Origin: Rhodovulum sp. | Lineage (GTDB): Bacteria; Pseudomonadota; Alphaproteobacteria; Rhodobacterales; Rhodobacteraceae | NCBI GenBank assembly: GCA_020637615.1 | Contig: JACKKC010000021.1 | Location: 1-50,061, forward strand | Direction of reading: 5' to 3' | DNA length: 50,061 nt | Shown: positions 17,157-27,145 of the stretch, one piece after another | Layout of the letters: the number at the start of each line of letters is the position of its first letter | How positions within the stretch are numbered: position 1 is the first letter of the stretch | The notes under the pieces: generated by a model | The model's database searches: none | What the model was told of the DNA's origin: nothing | The model's input: only the letters and a program-made list of their open reading frames with translations | Made by a program: the position numbers and the translations under genes

Positions 17157-17263
17157 CCGCCGTCCCCCGCGCCCGCAACTGGCGGAATGGAGCCGTGATC
17201 GGTCTCCGGGGCCTGGGCAGCGCTGAAGGAAATCTGCGGCTGACCGCGCCGCGCCCGCTCGCG

Positions 17264-17942
17264 CTATCCTTCGACGACGCGGCCGGCTTCCGCCGGAGGC
17301 GCCGGTCCATCTGCCCGGCGAGTTCGAGGTTATGCGTCGCGATCAGCGCCGCGAGCCCGGTTCCCGCACCAGCCCCATCAGCATCGCCGAAAACGGCCGT
17401 CGAGGTTTCCGGGTCGAGATTGCCCGTCGGCTCGTCGGCGAGCAGCAGCCGCGGCCGGTTGGCGAGCGCGCGCGCCACGGCGACCCGCTGCTGCTCGCCG
17501 CCCGAAAGCTCCGCCGGCCGGTGGCCGAGACGCGCCCCGAGCCCCACCGCCGCGAGCAGCGCGCGCCCACGCGCCTCCGCCGCCGCGCTCCCCGCCCCGC
17601 CGCGCGCTGCGGCAGGGCGACGTTCTCGAGCGCCGTGAATTCCGGCAACAGGTGATGGAACTGGTAGACGAAGCCGATGGTGTCGCGCCGCGCCCGCGTG
17701 CGCGCCCGCTCGTCCCGCCCCGCGACCGCGGCGCCGGCGATGCGCACCTCGCCCGCGCTCGGCGCATCGAGCAGGCCGGCGATATGGAGGAGCGTCGACT
17801 TGCCCGCCCCCGAGGGTGCGACCAGCGCCGCCACCTCGCCCGCCGCGAGCGTCAGCGATGCCCCCGCCAGCACCTCGACCGCCGCGGGGGTGCCGGCGTT
17901 GTAGACCTTGGCCACGCCCTCGAGCCCCAGCGCCTCACTCAT
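17264..17942 (-). pseudogene. lolD: LolD-type lipoprotein-release ATPase, frameshifted
   Basis: All parts of an about 225-residue LolD ATPase are present but spread over frames. They are Walker A PSGAGKSTLLHIAG, QFHHLLPEFTALENVALPQ, then after an indel near 17595 the signature LSGGEQQRVAVARALANRP and Walker B LLLADEPTGNLDPETS. Indels near 17388 and 17360 disturb the AMLMGLVRE segment, after which LAALIATHN reads in frame. A last indel near 17292 is needed to reach EAGRVVEG and the TAG at 17264. The ATG overlaps the lolC stop by 8 nt. LolD should power LolC in moving lipoproteins to the outer membrane, an essential job, so four indels suggest consensus errors or a second copy elsewhere. Confidence 0.75.
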
Positions 17943-19230
17943 GGCGCAGCGCCTCGACCGGATCGAGCCGGGCGGCGCTCCGCGCCGGCCAGATGGTGAT
18001 GAGGAAGGAGAGCCCCAGCGCCATGCCCGCCACTGCCGCCACGTCGCCGGGCCGAAGCCGCGCCGGGATCTCGGTGAGGTAACGAATCTCGGGATTCCAC
18101 ACCGAGCCGCCGGAGATCCATTCCACCACCGCCTGGATGTCCTTGATGTAGAAGGCGAAGAGACAGCCCAGGATCACGCCGGCGACCGTGCCCGCCACCC
18201 CGATCAGCGCGCCGCAGAGAAAGAAGATGCGCATGATCGCACCCTGGGTCAGGCCCATGGTGCGCAGGATGCCGATGTCGCGGCCCTTGTTCTTCACCAG
18301 CATCACCAGCCCGGAGATGATGTTGAGCGCGGCGATCAGCACCACGAGGCTGAGGATGATGAACATCACCCGCCGCTCCACGTCGAGGGCGGAGAGAAAG
18401 GCCCCCGAGGCGTCGCGCCAGGTCCAGACCAGCCCGCGCGGCCCCGCCGCCGCACCCAGCGCGGGGGCGAGCTCGTCGGCGCGCGAGGGCTCGGCCAGCA
18501 TCACCTCGATCTCGTCCGCCGCGCCCTCGCGGTTGAAGAAGGCCTGCGCCTCGTCGAAGGACAGATAGGCGCGGGTGTTGTCGATGTCGAAGCGCCCGAC
18601 CCCGAAGACATAGACGACCTCGTAGTCGTTGATCCTCGGCTGGGTGCCGAAGGGCGTGTCCATGCCCTCGGGCGAGACCAGCGTGACCACGTCGCCCACC
18701 CCGACCCCGAGCGAGCGCGCCACGCCCGAGCCGATGGCGATGCCCTCGCCGAGCCGGCCGAGGTCGCCCGCGGCGGTCTCGGGCTCGGCGATCAGCGGCA
18801 CCGCGCGCAGGTCCTCCAGCCGCGAGCCCAGCACCTCGACGCCGGTCGAGCGCCCCTGAGCCGAGGCCAGCACCTGGCCGCGGATCAGCGGCGCCGCCCG
18901 CGTCACCCCCGGCACCGCCCCGAGCCGCGCCGCGAGGTCGTCGTAATCCCCGATCAGTCGGCTCGGCGCGCCGAATTCATCGGCCTCGGTGGTGTAATAG
19001 ACCGTGACATGGGCATTGGCGCCGAGGATGCGCGCGGTGAATTCCTCGCGGAAGCCGATCATCACCGCCTGCACCACGATCAGCGTCGCCACCCCCAGCG
19101 TCACCCCCAGGAGCGCATACCAGGCGATCACCGAGATCCCGCCGTCGCGCCGCCGGGCCCGCAGATAGCGCCAGGCGATCGCCCATTCGAAGGCGGCGAA
19201 GGCTCGGGGATCTGCGACCGGATCGCTCAA
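17935..19230 (-). CDS. lolC: Lipoprotein-releasing ABC transporter permease (LolC/E family)
   Basis: This 431-residue inner-membrane permease starts FEWAIAWRYLRARRRDGGISVIAW, the usual LolC/E opening, with one helix, a large periplasmic domain (about residues 50-260) and three further helices. With LolD it releases sorted lipoproteins to LolA. Both possible starts are TTG. I favour 19230, with GGAGAC upstream, because TTG 19269 overlaps the proS stop but has no ribosome-binding site. The order proS-lolC-lolD on one strand is a familiar alphaproteobacterial arrangement. The frame is intact, unlike the adjacent lolD. Confidence 0.9.
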   Translation of the reverse strand: MSDPVADPRAFAAFEWAIAWRYLRARRRDGGISVIAWYALLGVTLGVATLIVVQAVMIGFREEFTARILGANAHVTVYYTTEADEFGAPSRLIGDYDDLAARLGAVPGVTRAAPLIRGQVLASAQGRSTGVEVLGSRLEDLRAVPLIAEPETAAGDLGRLGEGIAIGSGVARSLGVGVGDVVTLVSPEGMDTPFGTQPRINDYEVVYVFGVGRFDIDNTRAYLSFDEAQAFFNREGAADEIEVMLAEPSRADELAPALGAAAGPRGLVWTWRDASGAFLSALDVERRVMFIILSLVVLIAALNIISGLVMLVKNKGRDIGILRTMGLTQGAIMRIFFLCGALIGVAGTVAGVILGCLFAFYIKDIQAVVEWISGGSVWNPEIRYLTEIPARLRPGDVAAVAGMALGLSFLITIWPARSAARLDPVEALRHE

Positions 19231-19265
19231 GGCAGTCTCCGTTCCGGGCCGGGCGGCGGCGCCGT

Positions 19266-20603
19266 TCAATGCCCGCGGTAGATCTCGGTGCAGCGCGCCA
19301 CGGCCTCGGCGGGCGACATCTCCTCGGTCTCCCCGCTCCGCCGCGCGGTGAGCTCGACCTTGCCGGCCGCGAGCCCCCGCGGCCCGACGGTGATGCGCCA
19401 GGGCAGGCCGATCAGGTCCATGGTCGCGAATTTCGCCCCCGCCCGCTCGTCGCGGTCGTCATAGAGCGGATCGAGACCCGCCGCGCGCAACTCGCCGTAG
19501 AGCGACGCGCAGGCCGCGTCCGTGGCGCCGTCGCCCTGGCGCAGGTTCACCAGCCCGACCCGGAACGGCGCCACGCCCTCGGGCCAGACGATGCCGCGAT
19601 CGTCATGGCTCGCCTCGATAATTGCGCCCACGAGCCGCGAGACGCCGATGCCGTGCGAGCCCATGTGCACCGGCACCCGCTCGCCCTCCTCGGTCGAGAC
19701 CAGCGCCTTCAGCGGCTCGGAATACTTGGTGCCGAAATAGAAGATCTGGCCCACCTCGATGCCCCGCCCCTCCACGCGCCGCGCCTCGGGCAGCGCCGCG
19801 AAGAGCGCCGGGTCGTGGGTCTCGTCGGTGCGCGCATAGGGCGTGGTCCAGTCGGTGCAGATCGCCGCCACCGCCTCGCGGTCGCCGTAGTCGATCGCAC
19901 GCTCCCCGAGCGTGAGGTCGGTCACCGCCCGGTCGTAATAGACCCCGCTCTCGCCGGTGGGGGCCAGCACGAGGAATTCGTGGGTATTGTCGCCGCCGAT
20001 CGGCCCGGAATCCGCGCGCATCGGGATCGCCTTCAGCCCCATGCGCTCGTAGGTGCGGATATAGCTGACCATGTGGCGGTTGTAGGCGTGCAGCGCGTCG
20101 TCCTTCGTCAGGTCGAAGTTGTAGCCGTCCTTCATCAGGAACTCGCGGCCCCGCATCACCCCGAAGCGTGGCCGGATCTCGTCGCGGAACTTCCACTGGA
20201 TGTGGTAGAGCGTCAGCGGCAGCTCCTTGTAGCTCGCCACCCCGGTCCGGAAGATCTCGGTGATCAGCTCCTCGTTGGTCGGCCCGTAGAGCAGCTCGCG
20301 GTCGTGCCGGTCGCGGAGGCGCAGCATCTCCTCGCCGTAATCGTCGTAGCGCCCGCTCTCGCGCCAGAGATCGGCCGACTGGATCGTCGGCATCAGCATC
20401 GGGATATGACCCGCGCGCTGCTGCTCCTCGTGCACGATGGTCTCGATGCGGCGCAGCACCTTGTAGCCCAGCGGCAGCCAGGAATAGATGCCCGCGCTCG
20501 CCTGCCGGATCATGCCGGCCCTGAGCATCAGCCGGTGGCTGGCGATCTGCGCCTCGGCCGGCGTCTCCTTCAGCACGGGCAGGAAATACTGGGTCAGTCG
20601 CAT
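19266..20603 (-). CDS. proS: Prolyl-tRNA synthetase (short form without editing insertion)
   Basis: This 445-residue class II synthetase charges tRNA-Pro. It begins MRLTQYFLPVLKETPAEAQ and shows the class II motifs: RPRFGVMRGREFLMKDGY (motif 2 region) and HMGSHGIGVSRLVGAIIE (motif 3), followed by an anticodon-binding domain. It lacks the large INS editing domain of the E. coli enzyme, as in other alphaproteobacterial ProS of about 440 residues. The ATG at 20603 is preferred over the open extension to 20726, which has no family similarity. It leads the lolC-lolD set. Confidence 0.95.
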   Translation of the reverse strand: MRLTQYFLPVLKETPAEAQIASHRLMLRAGMIRQASAGIYSWLPLGYKVLRRIETIVHEEQQRAGHIPMLMPTIQSADLWRESGRYDDYGEEMLRLRDRHDRELLYGPTNEELITEIFRTGVASYKELPLTLYHIQWKFRDEIRPRFGVMRGREFLMKDGYNFDLTKDDALHAYNRHMVSYIRTYERMGLKAIPMRADSGPIGGDNTHEFLVLAPTGESGVYYDRAVTDLTLGERAIDYGDREAVAAICTDWTTPYARTDETHDPALFAALPEARRVEGRGIEVGQIFYFGTKYSEPLKALVSTEEGERVPVHMGSHGIGVSRLVGAIIEASHDDRGIVWPEGVAPFRVGLVNLRQGDGATDAACASLYGELRAAGLDPLYDDRDERAGAKFATMDLIGLPWRITVGPRGLAAGKVELTARRSGETEEMSPAEAVARCTEIYRGH

Positions 20604-20725
20604 CGGCGGCGGAGCTCCCGGGCAGGCCTTGGATCGCGCCGATGTAGGCGAAGCCGCAGGGGCGCGCAATCCCGCATCCCCGCCCTGTCCGGCAGCCCCA
20701 GCCATGCGCTCAGCACAGATTTGCA

Positions 20726-20755
20726 TTGCATCGGTTGCATGAAGCTGATTATATT
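20726..20755 (+). promoter_or_regulatory. Candidate promoter of a small RNA
   Basis: TTGCAT at 20726-20731 and TATATT at 20750-20755, 18 bases apart, stand out in the GC-rich context. The reverse strand reads TATAAT at 20754-20749, so the site may also serve proS, although no good -35 was seen for that direction. Confidence 0.4.
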
Positions 20756-20761
20756 CGCCAG

Positions 20762-20904
20762 CCGAACGATGGGCGTCTTCCGCGGTGTGTCGCGGCCCTA
20801 AACGTGGTCGCGACCTTTTGCTGCGCGAGCCGGATGACCCGTTGGCGCTGGCCCAAGTCGGGGGGGAAGAATGGGGCGGCCTGCTGTCTGCAGGCCGCTT
20901 TCTT
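20762..20904 (+). ncRNA. Candidate small RNA, about 140 nt
   Basis: A transcript is suggested by the promoter-like pair at 20726-20755 and a strong intrinsic terminator at 20876-20898 followed by TTTCTTCATTT. In between are a perfect 10-bp palindrome GGTCGCGACC (20806-20815) and other GC-rich arms, but no conserved protein frame. It does not show the hallmarks of 4.5S, RNase P or tmRNA; a match to 6S RNA was not evident. It diverges from proS. The existence of the RNA is inference. Confidence 0.35.
20876..20904 (+). terminator. Intrinsic terminator without an upstream protein gene
   Basis: A 9-bp perfect stem GCGGCCTGC/GCAGGCCGC with a 5-nt loop (20876-20898) is followed by TTTCTT. It is the most classical Rho-independent terminator I noticed in the window, and it faces rightward where no protein gene precedes it. 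Confidence 0.65.
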
Positions 20905-21076
20905 CATTTCCGGGCGGCCCCCCGCAGCATGGCCCCGCCTCGCCTCCTTCAGGTGCGATCCCGTCCTTTCCAGGGCGTCCAACCAACGGCCCCTCCGACC
21001 TACCGATACTGCAGCCCGAGGCCAAAGTTCGGAACAGAAATGAGGCTGCGCCCCGCGCGGCCCGCACCGCATGTCT

Positions 21077-21262
21077 CCGGACCGAAAAGGCGAGGCGCCG
21101 GTGGCGTCGCCCGGTCCGGTGGCCCGGAGGCGCGAGCTGCATGGCGAAGAGGTGCAGCTTCACCGTCGGTTGAGGATCGGGACGGGTCGGCCCTGGACGG
21201 CGTGTTAAGCGCGCCGGCCCCCGGCAGGGCCGCCGCGGCCCGATCGCCGCGGGTCGATCGGG
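21077..21262 (-). repeat. Structured dispersed repeat, copy B
   Basis: This is the reverse-strand counterpart of copy A, with the CCCGATCG/CGATCGGG hairpin at 21239-21262 and the CCGGACCG/CGGTCCGG arms at 21077-21084 and 21112-21119. Differences from copy A are substitutions and small indels, mostly outside the arms. It lies about 170 bp downstream of the ppx stop, in the sense direction of ppx. Confidence 0.75.
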
Positions 21263-21377
21263 CTGGAACACCCCGGCTGCGGGAGCAATGAGAGCCGGCG
21301 GCGAGGGTCGCTGGTATCATCCCGTCCCCGCCCGCTCGGCCCGTCCTATCGTGCCGGCAACAAGGAGCGAAACTGTT

Positions 21378-21407
21378 AACTCTTTTTATCATATAAAACA
21401 ATGAGTT
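21378..21407. repeat. AT-rich palindrome downstream of ppx
   Basis: Arms AACTC/GAGTT enclose arms TTTTAT/ATAAAA around a CAT loop (21378-21407). It is a nearly pure A/T island in very GC-rich DNA, 25 bp beyond the ppx stop. It could end ppx transcription, carry a promoter toward repeat copy B, or be a protein-binding site. Confidence 0.5.
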
Positions 21408-21431
21408 GAAATCCGTCCCCATGGGGACGCC

Positions 21432-22961
21432 CTATTCGGCGCAGATCATCACGCCCGTGGCGTCGAGACGCGATGCCAGGGACTGGAGCCGCCGCTCGAC
21501 GACCTCCCCGGCGAATTCCCGCGCCGGGCCGCGCAGGGTCAGGGTCAGCCTGCCGTCGCCGGGCTCGAGCGTGGCATGCTCCAGCACCCCGGTCGCGGAT
21601 CCCGAGAGCATCGCCCCGAGCCGCATCGCCCGGCCGAGGATCACGGCTTCCGCGGCGCGCGTCTCCGGCAGGATGCCCCGGAAGAGCGTCGCCGTCGTAT
21701 CCGGCGCGGTCGCCTTGTAGCGGTTCAGGAGCGCCAGGCCGAGGAACACCCGGTCGGGGTGGTCGATGCCGCCCACATTGCCGCGGGTCACGGAATCGAA
21801 GCAGAGCTCCGCCCGGTAATCCGGATGCGCCCGCCAGTTCGCGTCGTGCAGCAGGCAGGCGGCATGGACCAGCCGCAGCTCCGCCGGGCTCCGCCCGGCA
21901 TAGAGCGCCCCCAGCCAGTCGAAGAGCGTGTCGCCGAATCCCGGCATGCGGGAGGCGGCCGCCTCCATGTGCCGGCAGGCCTCGATCAGCGGATCGAGCC
22001 GGCGGACCGCCTCGGGCATCTGCCGGTAGAGCAGGCCCTCGCGCAGCCCATAGGCGGAAACCGCGATCCGCCCCGGCTCGATGCGCGCGATCAGCTCCTC
22101 GAGCGCCAGCGTCGCCAGCGGCACCAGCGAAAGCCGCGCCATCGAGGTCCCGGTCAGGGCGGAGAGCTCCGCCGGATCGCGGGCGCGGATCCAGGCGAGG
22201 GTCTCGAGCAACTGCGCGGCCGGCGGCTCGTAGCCGTGCAGCACCTTCAGCGGATAGCCCCGTCGCTCCATGTCGAGCCGCGCGATCGCCCGCCAGGAGC
22301 CGCCCACGAGAAAGAGCCGCCGAGGCTCGCCCGCCACCGCCCGGCGCAGCGCCTTGACCTGCTTGCGCACGAAGCGGGCGCGTTTCTCCCCGTCGGCGAT
22401 CTCGGCGAGCTTCAGCGGTCCCAGCGGCGCCGTGGCGCGGTCATGGACCTGGCCACCCGAGACATGGGCGAGTTCCATCGAGGAGCCGCCCATGTCGCAG
22501 ACCAGGCCCTCGGCTGCCGGCCATCCCAGGAGCACGCCCTTCGCCGAGAGCTGCGCCTCCTCGCTGCCGCTGGCCACATGCAGCTGCAGCCCGGTCTCGC
22601 GCTCGACCTGCGCGCAGAAATCCGGCCCGTCCCGCGCCTCGCGCACCGCCGCCGTCGCCACCGCGATCATGCCCGAGAGCTCCATGCGCCCGGCCAGCGC
22701 GGCATAGCGATGCAGCGCGGCCAGCGCGCTGCGCCAGCCCTTTGGGCTCAGCCGCCCGGTGCTGCCGAGGCCGGCCCCGAGCCCGCAGAGCACCTTCTCG
22801 TTGTAGAAATAGGCCGGGCTGCGCGCCATGCCGTCGAAGACCACCAGCCGCACCGAGTTCGACCCGACGTCGATCACCCCGATCCGGCGAAGGCGGGCCT
22901 TGTCGGTCTCCGCCGCGATCGACCCGCTCCCCTCGGCTTGCGCGTGCGTCCCTGTCCGCAT
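21432..22961 (-). CDS. ppx: Exopolyphosphatase / Ppx-GppA family
   Basis: This 509-residue protein of the actin-like ASKHA fold shows IGVIDVGSNSVRLVVFDG (phosphate 1 loop), VATAAVREARDG, the EEAQLSAKG segment and VCDMGGSSMELA (phosphate 2 loop), then a helical C-terminal domain. It hydrolyses terminal phosphates of polyphosphate, or of pppGpp in the GppA branch. The start ATG 22961 has GGGGAGAG upstream; the frame is open to a TTG at 23018 overlapping the ppk1 stop. Directly following ppk1, it forms the usual synthesis/degradation pair. It ends in an AT-rich palindrome. Confidence 0.9.
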   Translation of the reverse strand: MRTGTHAQAEGSGSIAAETDKARLRRIGVIDVGSNSVRLVVFDGMARSPAYFYNEKVLCGLGAGLGSTGRLSPKGWRSALAALHRYAALAGRMELSGMIAVATAAVREARDGPDFCAQVERETGLQLHVASGSEEAQLSAKGVLLGWPAAEGLVCDMGGSSMELAHVSGGQVHDRATAPLGPLKLAEIADGEKRARFVRKQVKALRRAVAGEPRRLFLVGGSWRAIARLDMERRGYPLKVLHGYEPPAAQLLETLAWIRARDPAELSALTGTSMARLSLVPLATLALEELIARIEPGRIAVSAYGLREGLLYRQMPEAVRRLDPLIEACRHMEAAASRMPGFGDTLFDWLGALYAGRSPAELRLVHAACLLHDANWRAHPDYRAELCFDSVTRGNVGGIDHPDRVFLGLALLNRYKATAPDTTATLFRGILPETRAAEAVILGRAMRLGAMLSGSATGVLEHATLEPGDGRLTLTLRGPAREFAGEVVERRLQSLASRLDATGVMICAE

Positions 22962-23014
22962 GGCTCTCCCCGCAGGTTCCGCCGCGCCAGCCTTCGCAGC
23001 CCCGGGTTGCCGCG

Positions 23015-25216
<2,202 letters not shown>

Positions 25217-25305
25217 AGCACCGCCTCCCGCCGGCTCGCCTGTCGCGCATCCATGTCGTGTCGATTGCTGGATATTTCTAGGCCAGAACGGGCGCCGCCG
25301 GAAGC

Positions 25306-26001
25306 TCAGTCTGCGTCCCCGGACAGCACCTCCGCCGCCAGCCGGAGGGTGATCGGGCGCTTCTGCGCGAGGCCCGCCCGGTCGAGCGCCACGACCGCCG
25401 CCTCGGCGGCGGCGAAGGAGCGCTCGATCCGCCCGAGCAGGTAGCGGATCAGATCCGGCCCCACCGCGATCTGCCGGTCGGCGAATAGCTTGACCAGGAG
25501 TGCGGAGAGCAGCGCGTCGTCGGGGGAGTCGAGCCGAGCCACGCCGGCGGTGCGCAGGCGGCTCGCGAGATCGGGCAGCGCCACCGGCCAGAGCGCCGGC
25601 GCGCTGCGCCCGGTCAGCATCAGGCTTCCCGAGAGCGCGAGGCGGTTGCAGAGATGGAAGAGCGCCTCCTCCGCCGCCCGCCGCGCCACCCCCGGCAGCG
25701 CCCCCAACCGGTCGGCGTCCTCCACCGCCAGCGCGGCCTCCGCGGGGGCCGCGGCCGGGTCGATCGCGCCCAGATCCGCGGCCGCGAGCACCTGCGCCCC
25801 CGACCGGGCCGCCCAGACATGCACCAGATGCGTCTTGCCGGCGCCGGCCGGTCCCACCACGGCGAGTCGCCGCGCCGGCCAGTCCGGCCAGGCATCGACC
25901 TGCGCCAGCGCCAGCGCATTGGCCGGCGACACGAAGAAATCCGCCCGGCCGAGCGCCGGTCGCGCGGGCAGATCGAGCACCAGCTGCCCGCTCCCCGCCA
26001 T
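25306..26001 (-). CDS. hda: DnaA-like regulatory ATPase Hda
   Basis: This 231-residue protein starts QLVLDLPARPALGRADFFVSPAN and has a Walker A VVGPAGAGKTHLVHVW, a Walker B-type LAVEDADRL and an AAA+ lid, but no DNA-binding domain IV. It is thus Hda/HdaA, which with the sliding clamp promotes ATP hydrolysis by DnaA and restrains replication initiation. The frame is open far upstream on this strand, but the ATG at 26001 sits two bases after the stop of the AI-2E permease gene and matches the family start. It is followed by ppk1. Confidence 0.85.
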   Translation of the reverse strand: MAGSGQLVLDLPARPALGRADFFVSPANALALAQVDAWPDWPARRLAVVGPAGAGKTHLVHVWAARSGAQVLAAADLGAIDPAAAPAEAALAVEDADRLGALPGVARRAAEEALFHLCNRLALSGSLMLTGRSAPALWPVALPDLASRLRTAGVARLDSPDDALLSALLVKLFADRQIAVGPDLIRYLLGRIERSFAAAEAAVVALDRAGLAQKRPITLRLAAEVLSGDAD

Positions 26002-26003
26002 GC

Positions 26004-27071
26004 TCAGCCGACCCCGGGCGGCCGCCTGCCGGTGTAGAGCGGGCTTTCGAGGTACCGGCCGACCGCGAAGCGTCCGAGCACGCCCAGCGAGGCGGCCACC
26101 GGCACCGCCACCAGCATGCCGGCGAAACCGAAGAGCCTGCCGAAGACCGCCAGCGCGAGGATCAGCAGCACCGGATGCAGCCCCACCGACTTGCCGACCA
26201 GCTTGGGCGTCAGCACGTTGCCCTCGACGAACTGACCGAAGGCGAAGATGCCCGCGGTGACGAAAATCCAGAGCGGCTGCTCCCAGAAGCTGAAGATCGC
26301 GATCGCCATCGAGAGCACCCCGCCCACCAGCGCCCCCACATAGGGGATGAAGGCCAGCAGCCCTGCCAGCATGCCCACGAGGAAGCCGAAGGGCAGGCCG
26401 ATCAGAGTCAGGGCCACGGCGTAGAAGGTGCCCTGGATCAGGCAGACCGACAGCTGGCCGCGCACGAAGCCCGCCAGCGTCCGGTCGATGTCGCGCATGA
26501 TGGCGCGAATGGTCGGCGCATGCTCGCGCGGCAGCCAGCCGTCCAGCGTGGCCAGCATCCGGTCCCAGTCGAGCAGCAGGTAGAAGGCGACGACGGGCGC
26601 CACTACCATGAGCAGCACGAAATCGACCACCGCCATGGAGGAGGCCAGCACGGAATTGATCACCCCCGGCCCGATCTCCTTGAAATGCTCCTGCAGCGTG
26701 GTCAGCCCCCGGCGGAGGAGCGCCTCCTGGTCGTCGCCACTCGGGAAGCGCCGGGCCAGCATCTCCTGCATCCAGGCGATCCATTTCGGCACCGCGGCGA
26801 CCAGCTGCTGGCCCTGGTCGATCAGCGCCGGCACGACGAGCCCCATGGTCAGCACGAAGCCGAACACCACCAGCAGCGCGATGATCGCCGTCGCCGCCAC
26901 CCGGCCGAGGCCGAGCCGCTCCAGCCGATCCGCCAGCGGGTCGAGCAGATAGGCGATGGCCGCGCCCAGCATGAAGGGCACCAGCGTGGAGCCCAGCGCC
27001 CAGAGCGTCAGCGCGAGCAGGAGGAAGCCGATCCCCCAGAACATCGCCTGCTTTCGCGCCGTGACGGCCAT
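26004..27071 (-). CDS. AI-2E / PerM family permease
   Basis: This 355-residue membrane protein has seven to eight helices and the long loop between helices 3 and 4 (roughly residues 75-140), as in the AI-2E transporter family (UPF0118). Members export diverse small molecules or act as antiporters, so the AI-2 label is not a function call. I chose ATG 27071 (MAVTARKQAMFWG) with GGAGAG upstream; the open frame reaches 27128. It lies upstream of hda on the same strand, a pairing I recall from related genomes. Confidence 0.87.
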   Translation of the reverse strand: MAVTARKQAMFWGIGFLLLALTLWALGSTLVPFMLGAAIAYLLDPLADRLERLGLGRVAATAIIALLVVFGFVLTMGLVVPALIDQGQQLVAAVPKWIAWMQEMLARRFPSGDDQEALLRRGLTTLQEHFKEIGPGVINSVLASSMAVVDFVLLMVVAPVVAFYLLLDWDRMLATLDGWLPREHAPTIRAIMRDIDRTLAGFVRGQLSVCLIQGTFYAVALTLIGLPFGFLVGMLAGLLAFIPYVGALVGGVLSMAIAIFSFWEQPLWIFVTAGIFAFGQFVEGNVLTPKLVGKSVGLHPVLLILALAVFGRLFGFAGMLVAVPVAASLGVLGRFAVGRYLESPLYTGRRPPGVG

Positions 27072-27145
27072 CCATCTCTCCGTTGACCCCGCGCGCCGAG
27101 ACCTGCCCCAGCCGCGCGCCGCACGCAAGCCCGCCCGAATCGGCC

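Larger units (their letters stand above)
20604..21431. other. 830-bp region without a supported protein gene
   Basis: Between the proS start and the ppx stop there is no open frame with protein-like composition; frames here are short or are shadows of the repeat. The region holds, left to right, a candidate promoter, a hairpin terminator (both on +), structured repeat copy B (on -) and an AT-rich palindrome. A 20-codon ATG frame at 20739-20801 exists but would start upstream of the proposed transcript start. Confidence 0.6.

Noticed and set aside
20739..20801. 20-codon frame starting MKLIIFASR upstream of the candidate small RNA terminator
   Set aside because: The ATG lies before the predicted transcript start and has no ribosome-binding site; kept only as a remark on the small RNA.
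21055..21271. Similar peptide-like readings through both repeat copies (PDRPxAIGPRxP...)
   Set aside because: The similarity follows from nucleotide homology of the repeat; the frames have no start, no ribosome-binding site and contain length differences not multiple of three, so the repeat is not treated as coding.
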